Positions 12,305-20,875 of a DNA stretch of 64,000 nucleotides are shown here, in pieces. This stretch comes from Massilia sp. YIM B02769 (GTDB lineage: Bacteria; Pseudomonadota; Gammaproteobacteria; Burkholderiales; Burkholderiaceae_D): positions 281,823 through 345,822 of the forward strand of contig NZ_JASNRC010000004.1 of the NCBI RefSeq assembly GCF_030411995.1, given 5' to 3'. How positions within the stretch are numbered: the stretch's first letter is position 1; every line of letters starts with the position of its first letter. The position numbers and the translations under genes are program-made. The notes beneath the pieces were generated by a model. That model was given only the letters and a program-made list of their open reading frames with translations. It made no database searches and had not been told where the DNA came from.

Positions 12305-13285
12305 ATGGACTTCCTGAGTGTCGTCTGGCTGGGCGCACCGGTATGGATGTGGCTGGTGTTCCTGGCTGTCGTCGTCCTGCTGCTGGCCTTCGACCTGGGG
12401 GTCCTGCACCGCGATGACCACGTCATCGGCGTCGCCGAGAGTCTGAAGCTCTCGGCCCTTTACCTGAGTGCGGGCCTGGCCTTCGGGCTCTGGGTCTGGC
12501 ACGGCTTCGGCAGCGAAAAGGCGCTGCAGTTCTATACCGGCTTCCTGATCGAGAAGAGCTTGTCGCTCGACAATATCTTCGTGATCTCGCTGATCTTTTC
12601 CACGCTTGCCATTCCGCCGCTCTACCAGCACCGCGTGCTGTTCTGGGGCATCCTGGGCGTGATCCTCACGCGCGGCATCATGATCGGCGCCGGTGCGGCC
12701 CTGGTGGCCAGCTATTATTGGGTGCTGTACATCTTCGGCGCGATCCTGGTCGTGACCGGCATCAAGATGCTGTTCGTGTCCGAGAACCCGAACGGGGTGC
12801 GCGACAGCGCCCTGCTGGCCTGGCTGCGGCGTCACCTGCGCGTGAGCGAGACCACGCACGGACACGACTTCACCGTGCGCCTGCCGCATCCGAACCAGCC
12901 CGGCCGCAAGCTGCTGTACGCCACGCCGCTGCTGCTGGCGCTCCTGATGGTGGAGTTCACCGACGTCATCTTCGCCGTCGACAGCGTGCCGGCGATCTTT
13001 GCGATCACGAGCGACCCGTTCATCGTCTACACCTCGAACATCTTCGCGGTGCTGGGCCTGCGCGCGCTGTACTTCGCGCTGGCGGACGTGGTGCAGCGCT
13101 TCCGCTACCTGAAGTATTCGCTGGCGGCGGTGCTGGTGTTCATCGGCTCGAAGATCTTCCTGGGCGACTTCGTGTTCGGCGGCAAGGTGCCGGCCAGCCT
13201 GTCGCTGGTGGTGACCGTGGTGCTGATCGGGGCGGGTATCGCCTACTCGCTGTGGCGCAGTCGAGGAGAAACGGCGCACGGGTAA
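12305..13285 (+). CDS. TerC/Alx-family membrane protein
   Basis: A 326-residue inner-membrane protein with about nine hydrophobic segments. The two family signatures with buried acidic residues are intact: FLIEKSLSLDNIFV (about residue 80) and VEFTDVIFAVDSVPAIFAIT (about 220). Members such as Alx export manganese, and others are tied to tellurite resistance. The ribosome binding site overlaps the end of the TerB-like gene (GGAGGAGTGA). I see no yybP-ykoY manganese riboswitch upstream. It is longer than the minimal TerC domain by a cytoplasmic loop near residues 160-200. Confidence 0.88.
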   Translation: MDFLSVVWLGAPVWMWLVFLAVVVLLLAFDLGVLHRDDHVIGVAESLKLSALYLSAGLAFGLWVWHGFGSEKALQFYTGFLIEKSLSLDNIFVISLIFSTLAIPPLYQHRVLFWGILGVILTRGIMIGAGAALVASYYWVLYIFGAILVVTGIKMLFVSENPNGVRDSALLAWLRRHLRVSETTHGHDFTVRLPHPNQPGRKLLYATPLLLALLMVEFTDVIFAVDSVPAIFAITSDPFIVYTSNIFAVLGLRALYFALADVVQRFRYLKYSLAAVLVFIGSKIFLGDFVFGGKVPASLSLVVTVVLIGAGIAYSLWRSRGETAHG

Positions 13286-13320
13286 TAAAAAAGCGGCAGT
13301 CCGCGCACGCGGCTGCCGCT
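13284..13320 (-). terminator. Terminator of yiaA
   Basis: On the minus strand AGCGGCAG...CTGCCGCT with an inner CCGCG/CGCGG stem is followed by TTTTTTATTA. It lies 20 bp past the yiaA stop and between two convergent genes. There is no T-run on the plus-strand side. Confidence 0.8.
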
Positions 13321-13339
13321 GCCGTTGCCCTCCGGTGGA

Positions 13340-13771
13340 TCAGACTTCGCCCGAGCGTGCCGCGCTGGCGTGCTCGGGTTCGAGGCTGCCCAGGTCGCGC
13401 ACGTTCTTCTGCACCGCCACCACCGCAAACAGGCTCAGCACGAAGGCCATCGCATAGAAACCCTTTTCGCTCGGCGCCAGGGTCGCGTTCCAGAGGCCGA
13501 TGGTCAGCAGCGTCATGACCGCGATCAGCGAGAACCAGCACAGACCGAAGTACAGGCCGGTAACGGGAATGCCTTCGCTGCGGTCGCGCACCGACTTTTG
13601 CAGCGAGATCGCGGCGAACAGGCCGTACAGCAGCAAGGTGAAGTAATAGCCTTTTTCGTTGAGCGGCATCGTCGCGTTCCACAAACCCCAGAGGAAGGCG
13701 ATGGCGCCAATCAGCAAGGCAGCCCAGGAAGCGCCGACAAACGCGGCGGTCGGTCGTTGAACAGTCGTCAC
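13340..13771 (-). CDS. yiaA: YiaA/YiaB-family inner-membrane protein
   Basis: A 143-residue protein made of two copies of the YiaAB two-helix unit. Each repeat has a G-LWNA-T/L-x-x-x-EKG(Y/F)Y core: LWGLWNATMPLNEKGYYF and IGLWNATLAPSEKGFYAM. A GTG start at 13771 is chosen because GGAG lies six bases upstream and the product then matches the E. coli YiaA length (145); the frame is open further upstream. Function is unknown. It follows crcB on the same strand with a 106-bp gap. Confidence 0.85.
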   Translation of the reverse strand: MTTVQRPTAAFVGASWAALLIGAIAFLWGLWNATMPLNEKGYYFTLLLYGLFAAISLQKSVRDRSEGIPVTGLYFGLCWFSLIAVMTLLTIGLWNATLAPSEKGFYAMAFVLSLFAVVAVQKNVRDLGSLEPEHASAARSGEV

Positions 13772-13877
13772 GGCAAGCTCCAGTTGTTTGTCTGGCGGCA
13801 AGTCTAGCACCAAGATAATCGCTTGGCTTGCGTGATTTCCGGTTACGCGCGTTGTATCGCCAGACGCTACCCGGGGG

Positions 13878-14264
13878 TCAGGCGCGCAAGACGCGCCAGG
13901 TCGCAAAACCGGCGATGCACAGCAAGATCGAGCCGCCCAGGTGCAAGAGCGTGTGCGCCATGGCCCAGCCGTATTCGCCGCGCTGCAAAAGCGCCACGGA
14001 TTCGCCGGAAAAACTGGAGAAAGTCGTCAAACCGCCCAGGAAGCCGGTGACGATGAACAGGCGCCATTCAGGTGTCAGATGGGGATAACTGCTGAAAAAG
14101 CCGAGCGCGATGCCGATCAGGTAACCGCCGACCAGGTTCGCGGCCAGGGTGCCGGCCTGGACCTGGGCGTGGACATTGCTTAGCCACAGGCCCAGGCCCC
14201 AGCGCAGCCAGGCGCCGATGGCGGCGCCCGCCCCCACCGCCAGCCAGCTCAGCGGGTTGCCCAC
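13878..14264 (-). CDS. crcB: Fluoride exporter CrcB/Fluc
   Basis: A 128-residue four-helix membrane protein that works as a dual-topology dimer to let fluoride leave the cell. The signature GFLGGLTTFSSFSGE is present, as are the N-terminal GAxxGAWLRW and the NLVGGYLIG helix. The start overlaps the end of moaE by 16 bases, so it is probably co-transcribed with moaE and the DUF349 gene and not controlled by a fluoride riboswitch of its own. Confidence 0.95.
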   Translation of the reverse strand: MGNPLSWLAVGAGAAIGAWLRWGLGLWLSNVHAQVQAGTLAANLVGGYLIGIALGFFSSYPHLTPEWRLFIVTGFLGGLTTFSSFSGESVALLQRGEYGWAMAHTLLHLGGSILLCIAGFATWRVLRA

Positions 14265-14803
14265 TTGGCTTTCGCGGAGTCGTCGGACAGGCGCGCATCG
14301 ACCCAGCGCGCGCCTTCCGGCGTCTGTTCCTTTTTCCAGAACGGGGCGTCGGTCTTCAGGTAGTCGATGATGAACTCGCAGGCGGCAAAGGCTTCGCCGC
14401 GGTGGGCGGCGCTGCAGGCGACCAGCACGATCTGCGCCAACGGCGCCAGCGGGCCGACGCGGTGGATGACCAGGGCGTTGTACAGCGGCCAGCGCGCTTC
14501 GGCCTGGGCGACGATGTCTTCCAGCGCCTTTTCCGTCATGCCGGGATAGTGCTCCAACTCCATTTCCGACACCGAGGAACCGTCGTTCATGTCGCGCACG
14601 GTGCCGACGAAACTGACCACGGCGCCGACGCGCGCGTCGCCTTCGCGCAGGCGCGCCAGTTCCTGGCCGAGGTCGAAGTCGCCGGTCTGGACGCGGACCT
14701 TGCTCATTGAGGGACTCACTGAGGTGCTCACTGAGGTGCTCACTGAGCTGCTCACTGAGGTGATCACTGACGTGCTCATTGCCTCGTTCGTGTTGTCAGT
14801 CAT
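14249..14803 (-). CDS. moaE: Molybdopterin synthase catalytic subunit MoaE, with repeat-encoded N-terminal extension
   Basis: MoaE with MoaD inserts sulfur into precursor Z to form molybdopterin. The core from MSKVRVQTGDF (14707) onward is normal, with FVGTVRD, AHRGEAF and the FWKKE lysine region. However, a strong GGGAGG ribosome binding site precedes an ATG at 14803 that overlaps the stop of the upstream gene as ATGA. That start adds 32 residues, mostly the tetrapeptide STSV/STSV-like repeat coded by a 12-bp tandem repeat (14715-14774). Both starts are possible: 184 or 152 residues. moaD is not adjacent. Confidence 0.93.
   Translation of the reverse strand: MTDNTNEAMSTSVITSVSSSVSTSVSTSVSPSMSKVRVQTGDFDLGQELARLREGDARVGAVVSFVGTVRDMNDGSSVSEMELEHYPGMTEKALEDIVAQAEARWPLYNALVIHRVGPLAPLAQIVLVACSAAHRGEAFAACEFIIDYLKTDAPFWKKEQTPEGARWVDARLSDDSAKAKWATR
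14715..14774. repeat. 12-bp tandem repeat (x5) at the 5' end of moaE
   Basis: Five units of CTCACTGAGGTG with one or two changes per unit, in frame with moaE and coding Ser-Thr-Ser-Val steps on the minus strand. The flanks on both sides hold partial units. Confidence 0.9.
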
Positions 14804-17481
14804 TTGCCCTCCCGTGCCGTGCGCATCAGCAGTTGCTCGATGCGCAGCGCGGTGCGCTCGTCGACCAGGGCCGGCAAAGCGCACAGCTGGCGCAGGCCGC
14901 CGGCTTTGTCGCCTTTGTGGCCGGGCTTCTCGCCCGCTTTCAGGGTCGATTGCAAGGCTTCGACTTGCAGTTTCAGGCGCTCGCGCGCGAACTCGGCGCC
15001 GCTGTCGATGCCGGCGGCCACCTCCTGGCGCAGCAATTCCTGCAGCAAGGTCGCGCGGTTCGCTTCCAGCAGGCGCGCATAGCCTTCGCGGTCGCCGTCG
15101 ACGGCATTCAGGGCCGCCTCGAAACGGGCGTCGAGCACCGGATCGTATTCGGTTCCGGCCGGCAGCAGTGCCGCCCAGCGCGCGCGCCAGTCGGCGGCCG
15201 CCACGGTCTGCCCGGGCTGGGCCAGCGAATCTTCCAGCTCCTGGCAGGCGCGGAGTTTATCGCGCAGGGCGCCGGCCAGCGCCAGCCCGGCCGCGCGGCG
15301 TGCCAGGTCGGCATGGTGCTGGACCTTGGCAACAGCCTCGTGGTAACGCTTGTCGACCCGCGCTTCGTGGGCGCGCGGCACCGGGCCGATGGCATGCCAT
15401 TCGGCGGCGGCTTCGCGCAACAGCTTGCCGGCGGTGGCGGGCGTGGCCTCCGGGGCGGCGGCTTCCAGGCGCGCGGTGATCGCTTCCTTGGCGGCTTCGT
15501 GGGCGCGGCGTTCGACATCGGCCGCATGCGCGCTTTCCTTGCGCGCCGCAAACAATTCGTCGCAGGCGGCGCGGAAGCGTTGCCACAGGGCCTGCTCGGC
15601 CTTGCGTTCGAGCGGCAGCGCACGGGCGTGCTCCTGCCAGCGCGCCTGGATGTCGCGCAGGCGGTCGACGGCGTGGCGGTCGTGCGGGTCGATGTTCGCC
15701 ACTTCGTCGATCAGTTCTTCGCGCCCGGCCATCTCGGCCTTGCGCTGCTCTTCCAGCGGGCCTTGCAAGGTGGTCAGGGCGGCGGCGAACTGCTGGTCGA
15801 GGCGTTTCTTGTCCTTGCGGTCGATGGCGCCCAGGTGGCTCCAGGCCAGGCGCAGGCGCTGGACAGTGCCGGCCACGTGCTTCCAGTCGGCCTCACCCGA
15901 TTCCAGGCGGCCGATTTCGGCTTGCGCTTCCGCCACCAGGGCCTCGCCGCGCGCGGCGTTCGTGTGGCGCTCGTCGGCCAGGTGCTTGAAGTGGGCCGCG
16001 GCCGGGGCGTAGGCCACGGTGCAGGCATGGTCGAAGCGTTCCCACAGGCTCTTCGGGGCGGCGCCGGACAGGCTGTCGAGCGCCTTCCAGCGTTCGCGCA
16101 TGCTGCCGACCTTCTTGGCCAGCTCGGCCATCGGCAGGCTTTGCGTGGACAGGGTTTCCACGGTCTTGATGAGTTCTTCGCGCGACACGTTGCCGCCCCA
16201 GCGCGCCCAGTCAGACAAGCGTTTCAGTTCGGCGCGCAGGTGGCTCAGGCGGTCGGCCTGGGCGGCGGAAAGGCGCATGCCCTTGCCCTTGGTTTCCTTC
16301 AGCGCCTTGTCGAGTTCGGCGGCGGTGCCGAGCGAACCTTGTTGCAGGGCGGCTTCCAGCGCATCCATGGTGTCGACGAAGCCCTGGTCGGCGCCCTTGT
16401 TGGCGTCATTTCGCGCCGGTTTGGCGGCCTGGGCGGCAGTATCCCTGGCGGGCGATGGCGGCAGTTCGCGCGGTTTTGCTCCCCTGCCTGCCTGTTTCGG
16501 GAGTGGCTGAGGCAGCGTACCCAGCAGTGCGTCGAAGCGTTCCTGCAAGGCGGCAGCGGCCGTGCCTTGCGGCAAGGCCGGCAGTTTTTGCCAGGCCTGG
16601 CGTACCTTGTCGGCCTGCAGTTCGGCCACCGGCTGGGCCTGCCACTCGGCAAGCGCGGCTTCGCGCGCGGCCAGGGCGGCCTGCTGCTGTTCCAGCGTCG
16701 CCAGGCTGGCGCTCAGGCGCGCATGTTCCGCCGCGAACTCGGCAGGCAGGGCGCGCGGCAGCGCGGCGTGTTCCGGCGCAGCCAGGGCGGCGTTCTGTTC
16801 CTGCAGCATCGCGTCCAGGCGGGCGGCCAGTTCGGCGGCGTTCAGGTTGGCCGTTCCCAGGGCGCGCAGGCTGGCCAGGCGGTCGATCATGGCGCGCTGC
16901 AGCGCCACCTGCGCTTCCAGGCGGGCGCCCAGCTGGGCACGCACGGACGTGAACGCGTCGGCCAGCTCGGGTGCGGCGATGACTGCCCATTTGCGGTCGA
17001 GCTCGGCAACGTGGTTCGGCGTGAGCAAGCCGTCTTGCAACATGGTGCGCGCCTGCTCCAGCGTGGCCTGGCCGCGCGCCAGTTCGGCGTCGTGGTGGCG
17101 GATCGCGTCCAGGCGCGACTGCATCAGCTTGGCCACACGGCGATCGAGGTTGCGCATGGCCGTGTGCACGCGCTCGAGCCCGGCGCGGCTGTGGATGTGC
17201 TCGGCCGCCGCCAGGCGCAGTTCGGAAAAATCGGCCTGCAGGATGAATTCCACGGCGCGGCTTTCATCGCCGTCGAGCTGGCGCAGTTGCTCGGCCTGCT
17301 GCTCGCGCGCCCCCTGCCCCGGCTTGGACGGGGCCTGCGCCGCGCCAGCGCCCTGCCCGCCCGGCGCTGCCGGTGCGGACCCGGCTGCAGGCTTTGCCGC
17401 CTTGTCGGCAAGCTTGCCACCTGCCGCAGCCGGCGCATTACCCGGTTTGTCGCCCTGACGCTTGAATAGGAATTCGAACAT
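14800..17481 (-). CDS. DUF349 domain protein
   Basis: An 893-residue cytoplasmic, largely helical protein. After an N-terminal Ala/Pro/Gly-rich linker (about residues 10-60) come several repeats of the DUF349 type, visible as W...R.AWxxLGxIDRKDKKRLDQQFAAA and as WHAIGPVPRAHEARVDKRYHEA. Long Ala/Glu/Leu/Gln stretches suggest coiled coil. Function of the family is unknown. The stop codon overlaps the moaE start by ATGA, which implies translational coupling with moaE and then crcB. Confidence 0.85.
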   Translation of the reverse strand: MFEFLFKRQGDKPGNAPAAAGGKLADKAAKPAAGSAPAAPGGQGAGAAQAPSKPGQGAREQQAEQLRQLDGDESRAVEFILQADFSELRLAAAEHIHSRAGLERVHTAMRNLDRRVAKLMQSRLDAIRHHDAELARGQATLEQARTMLQDGLLTPNHVAELDRKWAVIAAPELADAFTSVRAQLGARLEAQVALQRAMIDRLASLRALGTANLNAAELAARLDAMLQEQNAALAAPEHAALPRALPAEFAAEHARLSASLATLEQQQAALAAREAALAEWQAQPVAELQADKVRQAWQKLPALPQGTAAAALQERFDALLGTLPQPLPKQAGRGAKPRELPPSPARDTAAQAAKPARNDANKGADQGFVDTMDALEAALQQGSLGTAAELDKALKETKGKGMRLSAAQADRLSHLRAELKRLSDWARWGGNVSREELIKTVETLSTQSLPMAELAKKVGSMRERWKALDSLSGAAPKSLWERFDHACTVAYAPAAAHFKHLADERHTNAARGEALVAEAQAEIGRLESGEADWKHVAGTVQRLRLAWSHLGAIDRKDKKRLDQQFAAALTTLQGPLEEQRKAEMAGREELIDEVANIDPHDRHAVDRLRDIQARWQEHARALPLERKAEQALWQRFRAACDELFAARKESAHAADVERRAHEAAKEAITARLEAAAPEATPATAGKLLREAAAEWHAIGPVPRAHEARVDKRYHEAVAKVQHHADLARRAAGLALAGALRDKLRACQELEDSLAQPGQTVAAADWRARWAALLPAGTEYDPVLDARFEAALNAVDGDREGYARLLEANRATLLQELLRQEVAAGIDSGAEFARERLKLQVEALQSTLKAGEKPGHKGDKAGGLRQLCALPALVDERTALRIEQLLMRTAREGK

Positions 17482-17685
17482 GATGAAATCGCACTTCCAA
17501 AACCCCCATCATAACAAAGAACGATGGCAGTTTTCGGGCGCGCTCGACAGGTGCGCGGGCTGTTGCCGGGCAGATGCAGGCGGATGCAGCGCATCCGGGC
17601 TGGGCAGCGGCGTAGTCGATGCGCCGGACTGCCGCGTGCGCCGGCGCCGTGCAGGAACCCCGGCGCACCCGGTGCGTACGAATAC

Positions 17686-18279
17686 TCAGTGCATGTACGA
17701 CACCGGCGGCGCCTGGCGATGCGCAGGCTCGCCGCGTGCCGGACGGCTGGCCGGCGGCGTGACCAGGTGCACCCGGTGCTCCTCGCGGTAAGCGTCGTGG
17801 GCCAGCATCTGGTGCGCCATCGCAAACCAGGTTTCGCCGGCGATCGCCATGCGCGCCACCGGGAACAGCTCCAGCTCCTCGCGCTCGAAACGCAGGGTCA
17901 GCGCGGCGCAAAAGCGCTCGACGGCGGTGCAGAAGGCGTCGACCCGCTCTTCGCTGTCGATGCCGCCGCGCAGCAGCTCGTTGGCGGTGGCCAGGGATTC
18001 GACCGCCTCGCGGCTGAGCCCGTCGAGTTCGGCCACCAAACTGTCGGCATTCGCGCTGGCGCGGCGCAGGGCCGGCAGCAGGAAGCGGTCGAGCTTGCGG
18101 CGCTGGCAGCTTTCGTACAGGCCGCGCAGGGTATCGCACACGTATTCGGCCTGGCCGACCGTCAGCGCCGTCTGGCGCGCATAGCTTTTTTGAACGAGTT
18201 GCTGGACTGCGTGCAGGCTGACGCGCATGTTGGTTTGTTCAACTGACAATGCCACGAGCGTGTAGGTTGCGGTAAGCAT
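17686..18279 (-). CDS. Hemerythrin-like HHE domain protein
   Basis: A 197-residue soluble, helical protein. FEREELELFPVA and HQMLAHDAYREEH fit the later helices of HHE cation-binding domains, which bind a di-iron centre and serve in oxygen, nitric oxide or redox sensing. The first metal-ligand helix is less clear. The ATG at 18279 follows GAGGAG; the upstream frame extension has no support. It is alone between DUF349 and DUF2804 genes. The C-terminal 25 residues are Pro/Ala/Arg-rich. Confidence 0.65.
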   Translation of the reverse strand: MLTATYTLVALSVEQTNMRVSLHAVQQLVQKSYARQTALTVGQAEYVCDTLRGLYESCQRRKLDRFLLPALRRASANADSLVAELDGLSREAVESLATANELLRGGIDSEERVDAFCTAVERFCAALTLRFEREELELFPVARMAIAGETWFAMAHQMLAHDAYREEHRVHLVTPPASRPARGEPAHRQAPPVSYMH

Positions 18280-18514
18280 TCGGTCTCCTCTCGATTTCTC
18301 CAACGCAAGCGCATGCTCCGCGAGGAAGCACGGCAAAGTGGGAAGTCTGGTTTTGGACAGGCTGTGCTTGTTGTGTTTTTCTTCAGCCCGAAAGAACTCG
18401 TAGTGTAAGGAGCGGACCCTGGCGGGCGTTTGATCTGGCTCAAACTCGGACCGGTCGGCGCGGAAGCGACAGTCAACCATACGAAACCTGCTGCGTTGGC
18501 GGACGCAGGCGTTT

Positions 18515-19495
18515 TCACCAGCGTGCGCGGTAGTCTTCGGCCAGTCCTGTCAGCCCGGAAACCGTGCGTTTCGGCCCGTCCGGCCCAGCCTTGACCCAGC
18601 CATCGAAACGTCCCACATGCTGGGTCAGGCTACTGCTGGCAACCAGCAATTGCTTGTCGTCGCGGCGCGTGCCTTCGGGCGTAAAGCGCAGGTCGAGCAG
18701 GCCGTCGGCGGTGGCGATCGTCCAGCCGCCGTCGGTCTCGACCCGGCTGCCGAGCGAGCCCAGCGCAATCAGTTCGCCATCCAGCCAGAGCGCATTCTCG
18801 GCGTCGCCAAAATAGCCGGCTTGCAGATTGATGCCCAGCTCGCGCGTGTGCGCCGAGATCCAGCGCCAGGCCGTGCGCCGCCCCAGCAAGCCATTCGAGA
18901 AGTCGTAGCTGGCAACGCCGCCGTCCAGGCGGAAGCGTTTTCCGCCGGCATCGGCCGTGCCGCGCAGGGCCAGGCCGGGCGACTTTTGCGTGCTGTGCAC
19001 CGCGCCGCCATCGACTACCGGGCCGACCGCCAGCAAGCGCGGTCCGGCACCGCCGTATTCGGCATCGATACGGAAATTGCCGGCGCGCAGGCGCAGGCGG
19101 TGGCCATCGGCGCCATCGGCCTCGATGACGATGCGCCGGCCCGGCATCACGAAGCGCGCCCCCTCCGCCACGTTGGCGCCAACCTCGGCCGTCAAGCCCG
19201 GCAAGCCGACCGGAGAAAATGCCTCCACGACTTTGCCCAGCGTACGGTCGAAAGCATAGGCAAAGGCGCTGTTGCTCCAGCCGATGTCGATCACGACCAG
19301 GCCGACGAACAGCTCATCGGTGACCAAGGAGACGAAATGCCAGCGTTTATGGTGCAAGCGGCGCCGGAGCGCGCCGCGCGCAAACGGTGGCGCCAGCCGG
19401 CTCCAGCCCGGCGCGCCGGCCAGCCCCCGATAACGCCCGAATAACGGCAGCCCGTCCGCGCCCACCACGTCCAGCGGGGCGGCGGGCAGGCTCAT
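18515..19495 (-). CDS. DUF2804 family protein
   Basis: A 326-residue protein that fits the DUF2804 family: an all-beta fold with many short strands and the segments RWHFVSLVTDELFVGLVVIDIGW, FDFSNG-like SYDFSNGLLGRRTAWRW and LWLDGELIALG. No signal peptide. Its start codon overlaps the stop of the upstream DNA-glycosylase gene by ATGA. Function unknown; lipocalin-like folds have been suggested for the family. Confidence 0.75.
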   Translation of the reverse strand: MSLPAAPLDVVGADGLPLFGRYRGLAGAPGWSRLAPPFARGALRRRLHHKRWHFVSLVTDELFVGLVVIDIGWSNSAFAYAFDRTLGKVVEAFSPVGLPGLTAEVGANVAEGARFVMPGRRIVIEADGADGHRLRLRAGNFRIDAEYGGAGPRLLAVGPVVDGGAVHSTQKSPGLALRGTADAGGKRFRLDGGVASYDFSNGLLGRRTAWRWISAHTRELGINLQAGYFGDAENALWLDGELIALGSLGSRVETDGGWTIATADGLLDLRFTPEGTRRDDKQLLVASSSLTQHVGRFDGWVKAGPDGPKRTVSGLTGLAEDYRARW

Positions 19496-20733
19496 GCGGC
19501 TTGCCCCAACCTGGGCGAGGACTCCAGCGCCAGCGCCAGCCGCGCCGCCAGCGCGTCCGGCTCGGCGCGGTTGATGACCATTTGCGTGCAACCATGCCAG
19601 CGCGCGCAGCGCTGCAAGGCGCCGGCGACGTCGCGCACCAGGGCCTCGCTCGTGCGCAGGCCCGGCTCGAACAGCGCCGCCTTGACCTCGAAGATGCCGG
19701 CGCGGCGGTGCGCCTTGGCGTCGATGCGTCCGACCAGCGCGCCGCGGCGCAGGATGGGCAATGTGAAATAGCCGTAGCGGCGCTTGGCGGCCGGCGTATA
19801 GCACTCCAGGCGGTAGTCGAAACCGAAGAGTTCCAAGGCGCGGCGCCGGTCCCATACCACCGGGTCGAAGGGAGACAGGATGGTGGTGAGCGTCGGACTC
19901 AAGGCGCCATCGGCCGCCTGCTGCGCCAGCGCGGCATGGTCGGGGTGGATGTAGACCGGGTCGTTCCAGCCTTCGACACGGGCGCGCAGCAGCAAGCCCT
20001 CGCCAGCCAGCGCGGCCGGGTCGACGTGCGGGCGCCGGGTGCGGTGGTAATCGGGAATCCAGGCGGCGCGCGCCAGGCCCAGGGCTTTCACGGTACGCAG
20101 CGCGAAGCTGCGGCGCACCTCAGGCAGCGCCGGCAGCTGCGCATCGCTCCAGCCGGGCAGCACGCGCTCGGCCAGGTCGTACACGCGCTGGAAATTGTGA
20201 CGCCGCGAAATCATCAGCGCGCCCGAGGTGAACAGCACTTCGAGCGAGCGCTTTTCCGGCTTCCATTCCCACCAGCCGCCGCTCTTGCCGTCCGTCCTTT
20301 CGAAATCCGAGGAGCGCACCGGACCTTGGCTGCGAATATGTGCCAGCAGCGCCGCGACCTCGCCGGCGCGCTCGCGCATCCAGGTGCTCGAATACTTCCA
20401 GCCCATGGCCGCCGGGTCGAGCATGCGGTGGCGGTACAGGCCGTAATCCTCGATCGGCAGGAAGCAGGCTTCGTGGGCCCAGTACTCGAACAGCTTCCCT
20501 TCGGCCAGCAGCTCGTCCAGCCATTCGCTGCGGTAGTCGCCCAGCCGGCTCCACAAGACAAGATAAGGGCTGCGCGCGACCACATTGATGGTGTCGATTT
20601 GCAACATTTCCATGCGGCGGATGGCGTCGAGCACGTCGGCCTTGGCCGCCTTGCGCCGGCGCGGCTGCAGCAAGCCCTGGGCCGCCAGGTGCAGGGCGCG
20701 GGCGCCGTCCATGGAAAGATGCAATTCGCTCAT
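19492..20733 (-). CDS. YcaQ/AlkX-type DNA glycosylase (HTH_42 family)
   Basis: A 413-residue protein of the winged-helix HTH_42 superfamily whose members excise alkylated bases and unhook interstrand crosslinks. The catalytic QxD motif of the AlkX (YcaQ) branch is seen in MLQIDTINVVARSPY. The N-terminus MSELHLSMDGARALHLAAQGLL lines up with E. coli YcaQ, so the ATG at 20733 is preferred over the in-frame ATG at 20760; neither has a good ribosome binding site. It is divergent from sbcDC, which places two DNA-repair units back to back. Confidence 0.85.
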   Translation of the reverse strand: MSELHLSMDGARALHLAAQGLLQPRRRKAAKADVLDAIRRMEMLQIDTINVVARSPYLVLWSRLGDYRSEWLDELLAEGKLFEYWAHEACFLPIEDYGLYRHRMLDPAAMGWKYSSTWMRERAGEVAALLAHIRSQGPVRSSDFERTDGKSGGWWEWKPEKRSLEVLFTSGALMISRRHNFQRVYDLAERVLPGWSDAQLPALPEVRRSFALRTVKALGLARAAWIPDYHRTRRPHVDPAALAGEGLLLRARVEGWNDPVYIHPDHAALAQQAADGALSPTLTTILSPFDPVVWDRRRALELFGFDYRLECYTPAAKRRYGYFTLPILRRGALVGRIDAKAHRRAGIFEVKAALFEPGLRTSEALVRDVAGALQRCARWHGCTQMVINRAEPDALAARLALALESSPRLGQAA

Positions 20734-20875
20734 GACAATATTGTAATGACGTTTGGCCATTACCCGCGGCGCTAGCCGGACATTTTTTTGTGGCCGCGCG
20801 CGACCTGCGTTATAGTTCAGCCGACGCAGTAGATCCCATCCCCCCTGTTCCCGACTCCCGATTTCCGACTCCCCC

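Noticed and set aside
13878..14264. Possible fluoride riboswitch for crcB
   Set aside because: crcB starts inside moaE, leaving no leader for a riboswitch.
14779..17469. An 896-codon open frame opposite the DUF349 gene
   Set aside because: Antisense shadow; the minus-strand gene has DUF349 repeats and a coupled overlap with moaE.
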